Shown here: positions 1-9,485 of the stretch, one piece after another | Numbering within the stretch: the first letter of the stretch is position 1 | How the letters are laid out: the number at the start of each line of letters is the position of its first letter | Position numbers and translations under genes: made by a program | Origin: Plantactinospora sp039889035 | GTDB taxonomy: Bacteria > Actinomycetota > Actinomycetes > Mycobacteriales > Micromonosporaceae | Assembly (NCBI GenBank): GCA_039889035.1 | Contig: JBDQQY010000033.1 | Coordinates: 1 to 64,000 of the forward strand | Length of the DNA: 64,000 nt | Reading direction: 5' to 3' | Notes under the pieces: generated by a model | The model's database searches: none | Told to the model about the DNA's origin: nothing | Seen by the model: the letters and a program-made list of their open reading frames with translations, nothing else

Positions 1-180
1 AGCCGCCTCGGGGGCCGGGGCGGGGGCAGGGGCCGGGGCCGGAGCCGGGGCGGGGGCGGGGGTCTCCACGGTCGGTGCCGATTCCACGGTGACGATCTCC
101 TCAGAGGTTTGGCGGGATGATCTGGGCATGTCGTTCCAGACCTGGCGCCGACCGTACGGCGTTGCCGACGTACCGGACAT
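1..180 (-). CDS. N-terminus of an unrecognised protein with Pro-Ala repeats (partial)
   Basis: The frame is open from an ATG at 180 to the left edge, 60 codons, with an in-frame stop at 205-207 just upstream. A second in-frame ATG at 129 is possible. The protein starts with about 35 mixed residues and then enters a run of at least eight Pro-Ala dipeptides, typical of a flexible linker. The G-rich look of the first 60 bases is simply this repeat read from the other strand. No domain is visible because the gene continues outside the window. The function is unknown. The ribosome binding site is weak, so the start is uncertain. Confidence 0.4.
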   Translation of the reverse strand, partial: MSGTSATPYGRRQVWNDMPRSSRQTSEEIVTVESAPTVETPAPAPAPAPAPAPAPAPEAA

Positions 181-391
181 CGGGGACGATCCCCGGTTCT
201 CGCCCTAACCGGCTAGGTGCGAGGCCCCGCCCCGGGTTAGGGGCATAGGGGCTGCGGTCGGCGGGTCACCCCGATCGCCGCACCGCCGCCGTCCCGGTGC
301 GATGCACCCGGCCGACGGATCGGCCCAGTTCACCCCGGCTGCCCCTGCGGGGTCGAGGCGCCGGCCCGGGGACCCCTCGGCGGGCTCGGGG

Positions 392-1363
392 CTACTCCGG
401 TCGCTGCGCCCCGGACCGGCTCCGGGCCCGGTCCAGTCGCCCGGCCAGGACGCCGAGTTCGTCGGCCAGTTCGGCGGGTTCGAGCACGGTGAACTCGGGG
501 CCGAGCAGGGCAAGGTGCAGCGCCAGGAAGCCGAGCGTGTCCGCTCCGGCGCTGAGCAGGCAACTGTGCCGGTCCACCGCCGCCACCAGTCCGGCCGTCG
601 GCGGGACCCGCTCGGCGACCTCCTCGGCCGGCGCGTGCACCAGCACCCGGGCCCGGTACCGGTACGGTGCCGCCCCGACCGAGTCCGCGACGAAGGTCGC
701 CGGGTCGGGCGGGTCGTGCGGCGTGAACCGCTGCCCGGTCGAGCGGAGCCCGTCGATCCGGTCCACCCGGAACGTACGCCAGCCGTCCCGGTCGGTGTCC
801 CGGGCCACCAGATACCAGCGCCGGCCGGTGTGCACCAGCCGGTGTGGCTCCACCCGGCGGATGCTGGTCGTGCCGTCGCGGCTGCGGTAGTCGTAGCTGA
901 GCCGGTGCAGGTTCTGGCACGCCTCGGCGATCGCGGTCAGCAGGTCCGGGTCGACGGTGGGTGCCCCGCCGGCCAGCGGGACCGTGGTCAGCCGTAGCGC
1001 GGCGGTGCGCTGCCGCAGCCTGGCCGGGAGGATCCGGTCCAGCTTGGCCAGCGCGCGCAGCGAGGTTTCGGCGATGCCGGTCACGCTCTGGCTGGCCGCG
1101 GTACGCAGGCTCAGTACGACCGCCACCGCCTCGTCGTCGTCGAGCAGCAGTGGTGGCAGCGTCGACCCCGCGCCGAGCCGGTAGCCACCGGCGACGCCGG
1201 GCGTGGCCAGGACCGGATAGCCGAGGTCGCGCAGCCGGGCCATGTCCCGGCGCAGGGTACGCACCGTCACGTCCAGCCGCTGCGCCAGTTCAGACCCGGT
1301 CCACTCGGTCCGGGTCTGCAGGATGGCGAGCAGGCGCAGCAGCCGTGCCGAGGTGTCGAGCAT
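392..1363 (-). CDS. YafY/DeoR-type transcriptional regulator with WYL domain
   Basis: A 323-residue cytoplasmic DNA-binding protein. Residues 5-50 form a winged helix-turn-helix of the HTH_11 kind (SELAQRLDVTVRTLRRDM). A WYL domain lies near 140-205 with the signature RWYLVARD; WYL domains sense ligands or nucleic acid. A C-terminal extension follows, as in many actinobacterial members. I chose the ATG at 1363 because the homologous region starts with MLDTSARLLRLL; the longer frame to 1405 adds 14 unlikely residues. It is divergent from the DinB gene (62 bp gap), so it probably controls that gene and itself. The effector cannot be read from sequence. Confidence 0.88.
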   Translation of the reverse strand: MLDTSARLLRLLAILQTRTEWTGSELAQRLDVTVRTLRRDMARLRDLGYPVLATPGVAGGYRLGAGSTLPPLLLDDDEAVAVVLSLRTAASQSVTGIAETSLRALAKLDRILPARLRQRTAALRLTTVPLAGGAPTVDPDLLTAIAEACQNLHRLSYDYRSRDGTTSIRRVEPHRLVHTGRRWYLVARDTDRDGWRTFRVDRIDGLRSTGQRFTPHDPPDPATFVADSVGAAPYRYRARVLVHAPAEEVAERVPPTAGLVAAVDRHSCLLSAGADTLGFLALHLALLGPEFTVLEPAELADELGVLAGRLDRARSRSGAQRPE

Positions 1364-1425
1364 TTTCCGAGTCTGCCAGCAAACCAGGAACGATCCTGTC
1401 CTCAATTGGGACTAGCCTGCCCAAC

Positions 1426-1983
1426 ATGGACATCGACTGGACCGGACAACTGGTCGACCAGCTCGACTGGCACTGGCAGCACCAACTGCGGCCCCGGCTC
1501 GACGGGCTCACCGACGAGGAGTACCACTGGGAGCCGGTCGACGGCGGCTGGGGCGTACGCCCGCGCGGCGGGGTGGACGCCGCGACGGCGCACGGCGCCG
1601 GCAGGTACGTCATCGAGTACGCGATGCCCGAGCCGGCGCCGCCGCCGGTCACCACTATCGCCTGGCGGCTGGCGCACGTCATCGTCGGAGTGTTCGGGCA
1701 GCGCAGCGCGGCGCACTTCGGCGGGCCGCCGGTCGACTACGACAGCTTCGACTACGCCGGCACCGCCGCCGAGGCACTGCACCAGCTCGACACGGCGTAC
1801 GCCACCTGGCGGGACGGCGTACGCGGGCTCGGCCCGGACGCGCTGGCCCGGCCGTGCGGCCCGGCCGAGGGCCCGTACGCCGAGTTCCCGATGGCCGCAC
1901 TGGTGCTGCACATCAACCGGGAAACCATCCACCACGGCGCGGAGATCAGTCTGCTCCGTGACCTCTACCGGGCCCGGAGGTGA
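1426..1983 (+). CDS. DinB-family protein
   Basis: A 185-residue protein with the DinB/YfiT four-helix-bundle pattern. An early WHWQHQLRPRLDGL helix, a central WRLAHVIVGVFGQR helix and the C-terminal HINRETIHHGAEISLLRDL carry the spaced histidines that bind a metal in this superfamily. Members include thiol-dependent transferases and many proteins of unknown role, so the substrate is not predicted. The ATG at 1426 follows the divergent promoter shared with the WYL regulator. Its TGA overlaps the GTG of the next gene by four bases, which suggests translational coupling. Confidence 0.85.
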   Translation: MDIDWTGQLVDQLDWHWQHQLRPRLDGLTDEEYHWEPVDGGWGVRPRGGVDAATAHGAGRYVIEYAMPEPAPPPVTTIAWRLAHVIVGVFGQRSAAHFGGPPVDYDSFDYAGTAAEALHQLDTAYATWRDGVRGLGPDALARPCGPAEGPYAEFPMAALVLHINRETIHHGAEISLLRDLYRARR

Positions 1984-2423
1984 TCCGTTTGGCGTACGAG
2001 TTCCAGGTGACACAGGACAGTGCCGACCCGCACGTGCTCGCCGACTGGTGGGCGGAGACGCTCGGCTGGCAGGTGGAGCCCTCCGACGAGGCGTTCATTC
2101 GCCGCATGGTCGCCGAGGGGCAGGCCACCGAGGAGGACACCCGGACTCACCACGGGGTGCTGGTCTGGAAGGAGGGGGCGGCGATCCGGCACCCCGAGGG
2201 GGCGCAGCGGGCGCCACGGGTGCTGTTCCAACTCGTGCCGGAGGCCAAGACGGTCAAGAACCGGATGCACCTCGACGTCCGTACCGGTGCCGAGGACCTC
2301 ACGCCGGTGGTCGAGGCGCTGGTGGCGCGCGGCGCGAAGTTCCTGCACAACGGACGCCAGGGGCCGTACACCTGGGTCACCCTCGCCGACCCGGAGGGCA
2401 ACGAGTTCTGCGTCTCCCGCTAG
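1980..2423 (+). CDS. VOC (glyoxalase-like) family protein
   Basis: A 147-residue single-domain protein of the vicinal oxygen chelate superfamily. Features are the opening FQVTQDSADPHVLADWWAET segment, the central HLDVRTG strand and the C-terminal WVTLADPEGNEFCVSR, the standard ending of glyoxalase/bleomycin-resistance-like proteins. The substrate is unknown; members range from dioxygenases to antibiotic-binding proteins. The GTG at 1980 overlaps the upstream TGA (GTGA), forming a two-gene operon with the DinB gene. The gene is convergent with the acyltransferase, with 20 bases between their stops. Confidence 0.88.
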   Translation: MIRLAYEFQVTQDSADPHVLADWWAETLGWQVEPSDEAFIRRMVAEGQATEEDTRTHHGVLVWKEGAAIRHPEGAQRAPRVLFQLVPEAKTVKNRMHLDVRTGAEDLTPVVEALVARGAKFLHNGRQGPYTWVTLADPEGNEFCVSR

Positions 2424-2443
2424 CCGGGCTGCCGGTGGCCGGC

Positions 2444-4639
2444 TCAGGGGGCGGCCGCGAGAATCTGTTCGACCGCGCTGCGCAGCCGTGGTGCGAGCGT
2501 ACCGGCGTAGGTGGCGGTGAGGTGCTGGTTGTCCCGGTAGACCAGCACTCCGCCGATCACCGGGGCGCAGCGCTGCCTGGGGCAGATCGCCCCGGTGAGG
2601 TCGATCAGGCCGACCCGGGGGAGGTCCTCCAGCGCCGCGAGCTGCGCGGCTCCGGCGCCGGTCGCCAGGGCGTCCTGCCGGTCGGGTGCGCACCGGGTCA
2701 GCCGGCGCGGGTTCGCCGACACGCATTTCGCGCTGTCGGCGGCGAGGATCGGGGTGCCCCGGAGCACCGCCGTGGGCACCCCGGCCGAAACCAGGTCCGA
2801 CCAGGTACGGCGCATGCCGTCCACCAGCGCGTCGTGTGCCCGCTTGCCGTCCAGGCCCCGGCCGTCGGCCATCGGCCGGTAGCGGGAACTGGTGGTCAGC
2901 AGCAGTTCGGGCCGCTCCGGCCCGGCGAGCGCGGCGCGGACGTTGCGGTACCACTCGGCGCAGGCGTCCCGCTGCCGCTGGTCTCCGGTCAGCACCTCGA
3001 GCCGGAGGAACGGGCAGTTCGGCTTGAGGTACGTCACCAGCCGCCAGCGTTTCGCCAGCGCGACCGCCTGGAGCGCCGGTACCCAGCTCGCGGCGTGGCT
3101 GTCGCCGGCCAGCGCGACGGTGAACGGGGCGTCCCGGTCGCCGTACACGCACGCCTGGGCGGTGCCGCTGATGACCGCGGGGAAGCAGTTGTGCCGGTAG
3201 ACGTCGGGCAGGTCGGCCGCGGCGTCGGCCGGGTCCGGGGTGATCGACCCGACCCGGTCGACCGGGACGCCGGCCCGGCTCTTCTGGGGCGACCGGCCCA
3301 GCGCGGCGGCGCCCGGTGCCGCCGGCGGCGCCGGGCTGGGCAGCGCCGACACCGGTGCGGCGGCGGACGGCGGGACCGGCCGCTCGGGTGGCCAGACGGT
3401 GAGCTGGAAGAGCAGCCCGGCGAGTATTCCGGCGGCCGGAAGCAGCGCGCCGGTCCGGAGTACCTGCCCGGGTGACCAGCCGTCCAACGCACCGGTCCGG
3501 AACGGGATCTCGACGTACCGGTGGGTGAGGACGGCGAGCAGTACGGCCCCGCCGAGCACGCCGAGATCGGCTGTCGGCGGTAGGTCGCCGAACCGGGCGT
3601 GCGCGGCGACCAGCAGCGGCCAGTGCCAGAGGTAGAGCGGATAGCTGACCGCTCCCGCCGCCCGCAGCGGCCTCGCGCCCAGCATCCGGTACACCGCACC
3701 CGGCCTCGCCGGCACCGCCGCCGTACCCGTGGCGCCGGCCGGCATGCCGATCGTGCCGCCGGCGATGATCGCGGCCGCGCCCAGTGCGGGCAGCAGGGCC
3801 AGCGGTCCGGGAAACTCCGGGCCGGGCCGCAGGGTGAGCACCGCGACCGCGACGGCGGCCACGCCGGCCCAGCCGAGCAGGGTGCCGAGGCGCCGGGGCA
3901 GTCCGGCCAGTCGCGCGCCGAGCAGGGCGAGCAGGGCGCCGAGGGCCGGCTCCCAGAACCGGGTGGTGGTGACGAGGAAGGCGCGACCCGGTTCGGCGGC
4001 GGTGTGCCAGACGGACCAGGCGAACGAGCCGAGCGCGAGCAGGCCGGCGGTGAGCAGCAGCGGGCCGGCGAGCCGCACCGGGCCGCTGCCCGGCTGTCCC
4101 CGGCGGCGCACCGTCCAGGCCGCGACGCCGGCCGCCAGCAGCGGCCAGACCAGTACGAACTGTGCGGCGACCCCGACCGCCCAGAACTGGGCCAGCAGGC
4201 TGGCGCCGGCGTCCGGGACCACTGCCTGGGCGTGCTGCGCGGCGAGCCGCCAGTTCAGTACGTGCCCGGCACCGGCCAGCACGTCCCAGCCGGCCGCCGA
4301 CCAGCGGCCCCGGGGCAGGCAGGCCAGCGCCAGCGGCAGTGACGCGGCGAGCACCAGGGTGCCGGCCGGCAGTGCCCACCGGGCCCGTCGGGCGAAGAAT
4401 CCGGTCAGGTCGATCCGTCCGGTGCGCTGCCACGCACCGAGCAGGGCGCCGGTGACCAGGAAGCCGGAGACCACCAGGAAGACGTCGACGCCGACGAAGC
4501 CGCCGGGGACGATGCCGACTCCGGCGGCGCCCAGCAGCAGTGACCCGACGGCCAGGGCGCGCAGGCCGGTGAGGTCAGCGCGCTGCCGGGTCGGGCCGGC
4601 GGCGTCCGTTCGGGACCGTGGTCGCGACCGCGTCACCAT
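2444..4639 (-). CDS. Acyltransferase-3 / SGNH membrane O-acyltransferase
   Basis: A 731-residue fusion of the OafA/YrhL type. Residues about 20-400 hold roughly ten hydrophobic helices of the acyltransferase-3 domain, beginning with GLRALAVGSLLLG and the family signature VDVFLVVSGFLVT. The C-terminal half is an extracytoplasmic SGNH hydrolase-like domain with the nucleophile block GDSHAAS near residue 510 and the Asp-His pair in RDNQHLT near 700. Proteins of this design move acyl groups to cell-wall or surface glycans, or to glycosides. The acceptor here is unknown. It is a single gene, convergent with the VOC gene. A Pro/Ala-rich linker joins the two domains. Confidence 0.9.
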   Translation of the reverse strand: MVTRSRPRSRTDAAGPTRQRADLTGLRALAVGSLLLGAAGVGIVPGGFVGVDVFLVVSGFLVTGALLGAWQRTGRIDLTGFFARRARWALPAGTLVLAASLPLALACLPRGRWSAAGWDVLAGAGHVLNWRLAAQHAQAVVPDAGASLLAQFWAVGVAAQFVLVWPLLAAGVAAWTVRRRGQPGSGPVRLAGPLLLTAGLLALGSFAWSVWHTAAEPGRAFLVTTTRFWEPALGALLALLGARLAGLPRRLGTLLGWAGVAAVAVAVLTLRPGPEFPGPLALLPALGAAAIIAGGTIGMPAGATGTAAVPARPGAVYRMLGARPLRAAGAVSYPLYLWHWPLLVAAHARFGDLPPTADLGVLGGAVLLAVLTHRYVEIPFRTGALDGWSPGQVLRTGALLPAAGILAGLLFQLTVWPPERPVPPSAAAPVSALPSPAPPAAPGAAALGRSPQKSRAGVPVDRVGSITPDPADAAADLPDVYRHNCFPAVISGTAQACVYGDRDAPFTVALAGDSHAASWVPALQAVALAKRWRLVTYLKPNCPFLRLEVLTGDQRQRDACAEWYRNVRAALAGPERPELLLTTSSRYRPMADGRGLDGKRAHDALVDGMRRTWSDLVSAGVPTAVLRGTPILAADSAKCVSANPRRLTRCAPDRQDALATGAGAAQLAALEDLPRVGLIDLTGAICPRQRCAPVIGGVLVYRDNQHLTATYAGTLAPRLRSAVEQILAAAP

Positions 4640-4776
4640 TGTTTACCTCCGGCCCAGGCTTTCTGTCCAGTTAGTCCCTTCTTAACAGATAAAAGCCCTG
4701 ATAGATGTCTTTTGACGTTTTCGAGCGGCGTTCACCTCGGACCGGAGCCGGTGACGCCGGGGTGGACGCTCCGCGG

Positions 4777-6258
4777 CTATCCGTCGGCCAGCCCGGCGCG
4801 CTGCGCCGCCGCCCGCCAGGCGGCCTCGCCGCCGGCCCGCGGCCGGTAGGTCCGGGTCGATCCGGTACGCCGCAGCAGCGCCCGCAGCTCCGTCAGCCCG
4901 CCGTCCAGTACGCCGAGCGCCCGGGCCTGCACCAGCGCGTTGCCCAGCGCGGTCGCCTCCACCGGCCCGGCCACCACCGGCAGTCCACACGCGTCGGCGG
5001 TGAGCTGACAGAGCAGCTCGTTGCGGGCGCCGCCGCCGACCACGTGCAGCACGTCCACGTCCCGACCGGACAGCCGCTGCGCCTGGCGTACCGCGACCCG
5101 GTGGGCCAGGGCCAGACTGTCCAGGATGCACCGGGTCAGCGCCGCCGGCCCCTCGGGTACCGGCTCGCCGCGCCGGGCGCACGCCTGGGCGATCCGGGCC
5201 GGCATGTCGCCCGGAGGCAGGAAGACCGGGTCGTCCGGGTCGACCACGGCGGCCAGCGAGGGCGCCCGGGCGGCGGCGGCGAGCAGCGCGGTCAGGTCGT
5301 CGGCCAGCCCCTGGGACCGCCACACCCGCAGCGACTCCTGGAGCAGCCAGAGCCCCATCACGTTGCGCAGGTAGCGGACCGTACCGTCCACCCCGGCCTC
5401 GTTGGTGAAGTTGGCCGCCCGGCTCGCCTCGGAGAGCACCGGCGCGGGCAGCTCGACGCCGACCAGCGACCAGGTGCCGCAGGAGATGTAGCCGAACCGG
5501 TCGTGCTCGGCGGGTACCGCCGCGACCGCCGACGCGGTGTCGTGCGAACCGACCGCGGTCACCGGGACCGGCCGGTCGGTCCCGACCGCCTCCCGGACCT
5601 CCGGCCGCAGCTCGCCGACCGGGTCGCCGGGCCGGCGCAGCGGCCCGAACAGCCGGGCCGGCAGCCCGGCCCGGGCGATCAGGTCGGTGGACCATTCCCG
5701 GGTACGCACGTCCAGCAGTTGCGTGGTGGAGGCGTTGGTCACCTCGCTCCCGGCGACCCCGGTCAGCCAGTAGCCGAGCAGGTCCGGGATGAGCAGCATC
5801 GTCCGCGCCCGGTCCAGGGCCGGGGTGCCGAGTTCGGCGGTGAGCTGGAACAGCGTGTTGAACGGCAGCAGTTGCAGCCCGGTCGTCCGGTAGAGATAGT
5901 CGGCACCGAGCGCCGCGACCACCGACTCCTGCACCCCGTCGGTACGCCGGTCCCGGTAGTGCACCGGGTTGCCGACCAGCGCGCCGGTGGCGTCCAGCAG
6001 CCCGTAGTCCACCGCCCACGAGTCGATGCCGACGCTGGCCAGGTCGGGCCGGCGGTGCAGCGCGGCCCGCAGCCCGGTCAGCGTCTCGGCGTAGAGCCGG
6101 GGGGCGTCCCAGTGCAGGGTGTCGAGCAGCCGGACCGGCCCGTTGTCGAACCGGTGCACCTCGGTCAGCGTCACCCCGTCCCGGGCAACCTCGGCGAGCA
6201 TCACCCGGCCGCTGGCCGCGCCGAGGTCGACGGCCGCGACGGCGGTCGAACCGGTCAC
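4777..6258 (-). CDS. rhaB: Rhamnulokinase
   Basis: A 493-residue FGGY-family sugar kinase. The N-terminal half starts with VAAVDLGAASGRVML, the phosphate-binding segment typical of rhamnulokinase. The middle has GSHDTASAVAAVP and YISCGTWSLVGVEL, and the C-terminal half has HVVGGGARNELLCQL followed by GPVEATALGNALVQARALG. It phosphorylates L-rhamnulose to L-rhamnulose 1-phosphate in the cytosol. The GTG at 6258 overlaps the TGA of the upstream aldolase gene (GTGA), so it is the last cistron of the rha operon. No obvious strong terminator follows in the 130 bases before the acyltransferase gene. Confidence 0.95.
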   Translation of the reverse strand: MTGSTAVAAVDLGAASGRVMLAEVARDGVTLTEVHRFDNGPVRLLDTLHWDAPRLYAETLTGLRAALHRRPDLASVGIDSWAVDYGLLDATGALVGNPVHYRDRRTDGVQESVVAALGADYLYRTTGLQLLPFNTLFQLTAELGTPALDRARTMLLIPDLLGYWLTGVAGSEVTNASTTQLLDVRTREWSTDLIARAGLPARLFGPLRRPGDPVGELRPEVREAVGTDRPVPVTAVGSHDTASAVAAVPAEHDRFGYISCGTWSLVGVELPAPVLSEASRAANFTNEAGVDGTVRYLRNVMGLWLLQESLRVWRSQGLADDLTALLAAAARAPSLAAVVDPDDPVFLPPGDMPARIAQACARRGEPVPEGPAALTRCILDSLALAHRVAVRQAQRLSGRDVDVLHVVGGGARNELLCQLTADACGLPVVAGPVEATALGNALVQARALGVLDGGLTELRALLRRTGSTRTYRPRAGGEAAWRAAAQRAGLADG

Positions 6259-8324
6259 CGGAGGAACGCCGCGGCCACGCCGGAGTCGACGGGTACGTGC
6301 AGTCCGGTGGTCTGCGACAGCTCGCCGCCGGTCAGCGCGAACACCGCGCCCGCGACGTGCTCCGGCAGCACCTCCCGCTTCAGCAGCGTACGCCGGGCGT
6401 AGTACGCGCCCAGCTCCTCCTCCGGCACCCCGTACACCGCGGCACGCTGGGCGCCCCAGCCGCTGGCGAAGATCCCGGAGCCGCGTACCACGCCGTCCGG
6501 GTTGACCCCGTTGACCCGGATGCCGTACTCGCCCAGTTCGGCGGCGAGCAGGCGTACCTGATGCGCCTGGTCGGCCTTTGCCGCGCTGTACGCGATGTTG
6601 TTCGGCCCGGCGAAGACCGAGTTCTTGCTGGAGATGTAGACGATGTCCCCGCCGAGGCCCTGGTCCAGCATCAGCCGGGCGGCGGCCCGGGAGACCAGGA
6701 AGGAGCCCTTGGCCATCACACCGTGCTGGATGTCCCAGTCCGCCTCGGTGGTCTCCAGCAGCGACTTCGAGATCGACAGCCCGGCATTGTTGACCACCAG
6801 GTCGACCCCGCCGAACGCGAGCGCCGCCTCGGCGAAGGCGCCCTCGATCCCGGCCGCCTCGGTGACGTCCACCGCCACCGCGATCGCCCGGTCGGTGCCG
6901 CCGATCTCCCCGGCCACCGACGCGGCGCCCTCGACGTTGCGGTCGGCCACCACCACACAGGCGCCCTCGGAGGCCAGCCGCCGGGCGATCGCCGCGCCGA
7001 TCCCGGAACCGCCGCCGGTGACCAGCGCGACCCGGCCGGCCAGCGCCTTCGGCTTCGGCATCCGGCGCAGTTTCGCCTCTTCGAGCTGCCAGTACTCGAT
7101 CCGGAACTTCTCCGCCTCGTCGATCGGGGCGTACGTCGAGACCGCCTCCGCCCCGCGCATCACGTTGATCGCGTTGAGGTAGTACTCGGCGGCCACCCGG
7201 GCGGTCTGCTTGTCCCGGCCGAAGCTGAACATCCCGACCCCGGGCACCAGCACGATCGCCGGGTCGGCACCCCGGATCGGCGGCGAGTCCGGCTCGGCGT
7301 AGCGCTCGTAGTAGCCGCGGTAGTCCTTGCGGTACTCCTCGTGCAGCTCGCGCAGCCGGGTCACCACCTCGGGCAGCGGCGCGTCCGGCGGCAGGTCGAG
7401 CACCAGCGGCCGGACCTTGGTCCGCAGGAAGTGGTCCGGGCAGGAGGTGCCGAGCGCGGCCAGCCTCGGGTGCTCGGCCCGGGACAGGAAGTCCAGCACC
7501 GCCTCGTCGTCGGTGAAGTGTCCGACCTGGAACTGCCCCTGCTGCCGGCTGTCGGTGCTGGCCAGCCCGCGCAGTGTCGGGGCCAGCGCGGCGGCCCGCT
7601 CCTGCCGCTGTTCCGCCGGCAGCGCCGCGTACCCGGGAAGCGCCGCGCCGAACGGCTCCGGCCGGCCGTGCTCGGCCAGGAAGCGGGTGGCGGTTTCGAT
7701 GATCTCCAGCGAGCGGGCCTCGCATTCCTCACTGGTGGCGCCCCAGGCGGTGATCCCGTGTCCGCCGAGGATCACGCCGATCGCCTGCGGGTTGTCCCGG
7801 GCGATCGCGGCGATGTCCAGGCCGAGTTGGAAGCCGGGCCGGCGCCACGGTACCCAGAGCACCCGGTCGCCGAAGCAGCGGCGGGTCAGCTCGGGGCCGT
7901 CGGCGGCGGTGGCCAGCGCGATCCCGGCGTCCGGGTGCAGGTGGTCGACGTGCGCGGCGTCGACCAGGCCGTGCATCGCGGTGTCGATCGACGGTGCCGC
8001 CCCGCCCCGGCCGTGCAGGCAGTAGTCGAAGGCGGCGACCATCTCGTCCTCGCGGTCCACCCCGGGGTAGACGTCGACCAGGGAGCGCAGCCGGTCCAGC
8101 CGGAGCACCGCCAGTCCCGCCTCGGTCAGCGTGCCGATGTCCCCGCCGGAACCCTTGACCCAGAGCAGTTCGGCGGGCCCTCCGGTGACCGGGTCGGTGC
8201 CGGTCGCCTTGGCCGAGGTGTTGCCGCCGCCGTAGTTGGTGTTGCGCCGGTCGGCGCCGAGCCGGTGGCCCCGGGCCAGCAGCGCGGCGACCTGCGGATT
8301 GGTCGGTCCGGTGCTCACGATCAT
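6255..8324 (-). CDS. rhaEW: Bifunctional rhamnulose-1-phosphate aldolase / short-chain dehydrogenase
   Basis: A 689-residue two-domain enzyme. Residues 1 to about 400 are a class II aldolase/adducin domain (NTNYGGGNTSAK, the metal-site-like HVDHLHPDAGI, GGHGITAWG). From about 430 there is a short-chain dehydrogenase with the nucleotide motif TGGGSGIG near 434 and the catalytic YSAAK near 578. Fusions of this layout cleave rhamnulose 1-phosphate to dihydroxyacetone phosphate and L-lactaldehyde, then oxidise the lactaldehyde. The ATG at 8324 overlaps the stop of rhaI (ATGA), and its own stop overlaps rhaB, so the three genes are coupled. Confidence 0.93.
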   Translation of the reverse strand: MIVSTGPTNPQVAALLARGHRLGADRRNTNYGGGNTSAKATGTDPVTGGPAELLWVKGSGGDIGTLTEAGLAVLRLDRLRSLVDVYPGVDREDEMVAAFDYCLHGRGGAAPSIDTAMHGLVDAAHVDHLHPDAGIALATAADGPELTRRCFGDRVLWVPWRRPGFQLGLDIAAIARDNPQAIGVILGGHGITAWGATSEECEARSLEIIETATRFLAEHGRPEPFGAALPGYAALPAEQRQERAAALAPTLRGLASTDSRQQGQFQVGHFTDDEAVLDFLSRAEHPRLAALGTSCPDHFLRTKVRPLVLDLPPDAPLPEVVTRLRELHEEYRKDYRGYYERYAEPDSPPIRGADPAIVLVPGVGMFSFGRDKQTARVAAEYYLNAINVMRGAEAVSTYAPIDEAEKFRIEYWQLEEAKLRRMPKPKALAGRVALVTGGGSGIGAAIARRLASEGACVVVADRNVEGAASVAGEIGGTDRAIAVAVDVTEAAGIEGAFAEAALAFGGVDLVVNNAGLSISKSLLETTEADWDIQHGVMAKGSFLVSRAAARLMLDQGLGGDIVYISSKNSVFAGPNNIAYSAAKADQAHQVRLLAAELGEYGIRVNGVNPDGVVRGSGIFASGWGAQRAAVYGVPEEELGAYYARRTLLKREVLPEHVAGAVFALTGGELSQTTGLHVPVDSGVAAAFLR

Positions 8325-9484
8325 GCCCCCCAGCCGGCCTGCTGCCCGCCGACCCGCTCGGCGGCGATCCGCTCGGCGTAGCCGGAGCGGGCGTACGCGG
8401 CCATCGGATCCGGGTCGAGGCCCATCTCCTGGCGGACCTCCGCCAGCAGCGGCCGTACGTCGGTGTTGTAGGCGTCCATCAGCACCCCGTTGGCGCCGAG
8501 CACGTCCCCGGCGGCCTGTGCGGCGGCCAGCGCGTCGGTGTCGACCAGCAGCGCCTTGGCGGTCGCCTCCTGGACGTTCATCACCGAGCGGATCTGGGCC
8601 GGGATCTTCGGCTCGATGTTGTGGCACTGGTCGAGCATGAAGTTGACGCCGGAGTCGGCCCGCAGCGCGTCGGCCCGGACGATCTCGTGCATGATCCGGA
8701 AGAGTTGGAACGGATCGGCCGCGCCGACCATCAGGTCGTCGTCGGCGTAGAACCGGGAGTTGAAGTCGAAGGCGCCGAGCCTCTCCTCCCGGAGCAGGAA
8801 GGCGACGATGAACTCGATGTTGGTGCCGGGGGCGTGGTGGCCGGTGTCGATCACCACCTGGGCCCGGTCACCCAGCTTGAGGCAGTGCGCGTACGCGGTG
8901 CCCCAGTCCGGTACGTCGGTCAGATAGAACGCCGGCTCGAAGAGCTTGTACTCCAGCAGCATCCGCTGCTCCGGCCCGAGCCGTTCGTAGGTGGCGTGCA
9001 GCGCCTCGGCCAGCCGGTCCTGCCGGGCCCGGATGTCGTCCTGGCCGGGATAGTTGGTGCCGTCGGAGAACCACAGCTTCAGGTCGCGCGATCCGGTGGC
9101 GTCCATGATGTCGACGCACTCCAGCAGGTGGCCCAGGGCCTTGCGCCGGATCCGCGGGTCGGGGTTGGTGACGCTGCCCAGCCTGTAGTCGTCGTCCTGG
9201 AAGACGTTGGTGTTGATGGTGCCGATCCGCACCCCCCGCTCCGCCGCGTAGGACGCGAGCTTGCCGAAGTCGTCGACCCGGTCCCAGGGGATGTGCAGCG
9301 AGACCACCGGGGCGACTCCGGTGAACGCGTGCACCTGTGCGGCGTCGGCGATCTTCTCCTCGGGATTGCGCGGCACCCCGGGCTGGCTGAACACCTTGAA
9401 CCGGGTGCCCGAGTTGCCGTACGCCCAGGAGGGCACCTCGATCCGTTGCGCGCGCAGCGCCGCCCGGACGTCGGTCTCGGTCAT
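8321..9484 (-). CDS. rhaI: L-rhamnose isomerase
   Basis: A 387-residue TIM-barrel sugar isomerase of the RhaI type found in actinobacteria and rhizobia, distinct from enteric RhaA. Expected metal and substrate segments are VVSLHIPWD, LKLWFSDGTNYPGQDD, VVIDTGHHAPGTNIEF and LGAFDFNSRFYADDDL. It interconverts L-rhamnose and L-rhamnulose, feeding rhaB. The ATG at 9484 lies one base after the TAA of the mutarotase gene, and its TGA overlaps the next gene. It is the second cistron of the rha operon. Confidence 0.95.
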   Translation of the reverse strand: MTETDVRAALRAQRIEVPSWAYGNSGTRFKVFSQPGVPRNPEEKIADAAQVHAFTGVAPVVSLHIPWDRVDDFGKLASYAAERGVRIGTINTNVFQDDDYRLGSVTNPDPRIRRKALGHLLECVDIMDATGSRDLKLWFSDGTNYPGQDDIRARQDRLAEALHATYERLGPEQRMLLEYKLFEPAFYLTDVPDWGTAYAHCLKLGDRAQVVIDTGHHAPGTNIEFIVAFLLREERLGAFDFNSRFYADDDLMVGAADPFQLFRIMHEIVRADALRADSGVNFMLDQCHNIEPKIPAQIRSVMNVQEATAKALLVDTDALAAAQAAGDVLGANGVLMDAYNTDVRPLLAEVRQEMGLDPDPMAAYARSGYAERIAAERVGGQQAGWGA

Positions 9485-9485
9485 T

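Noticed and set aside
1..60. G-rich run that could be read as a G-quadruplex or telomere-like repeat
   Set aside because: It is the complement of in-frame Pro-Ala codons of the partial gene; codon use explains it.
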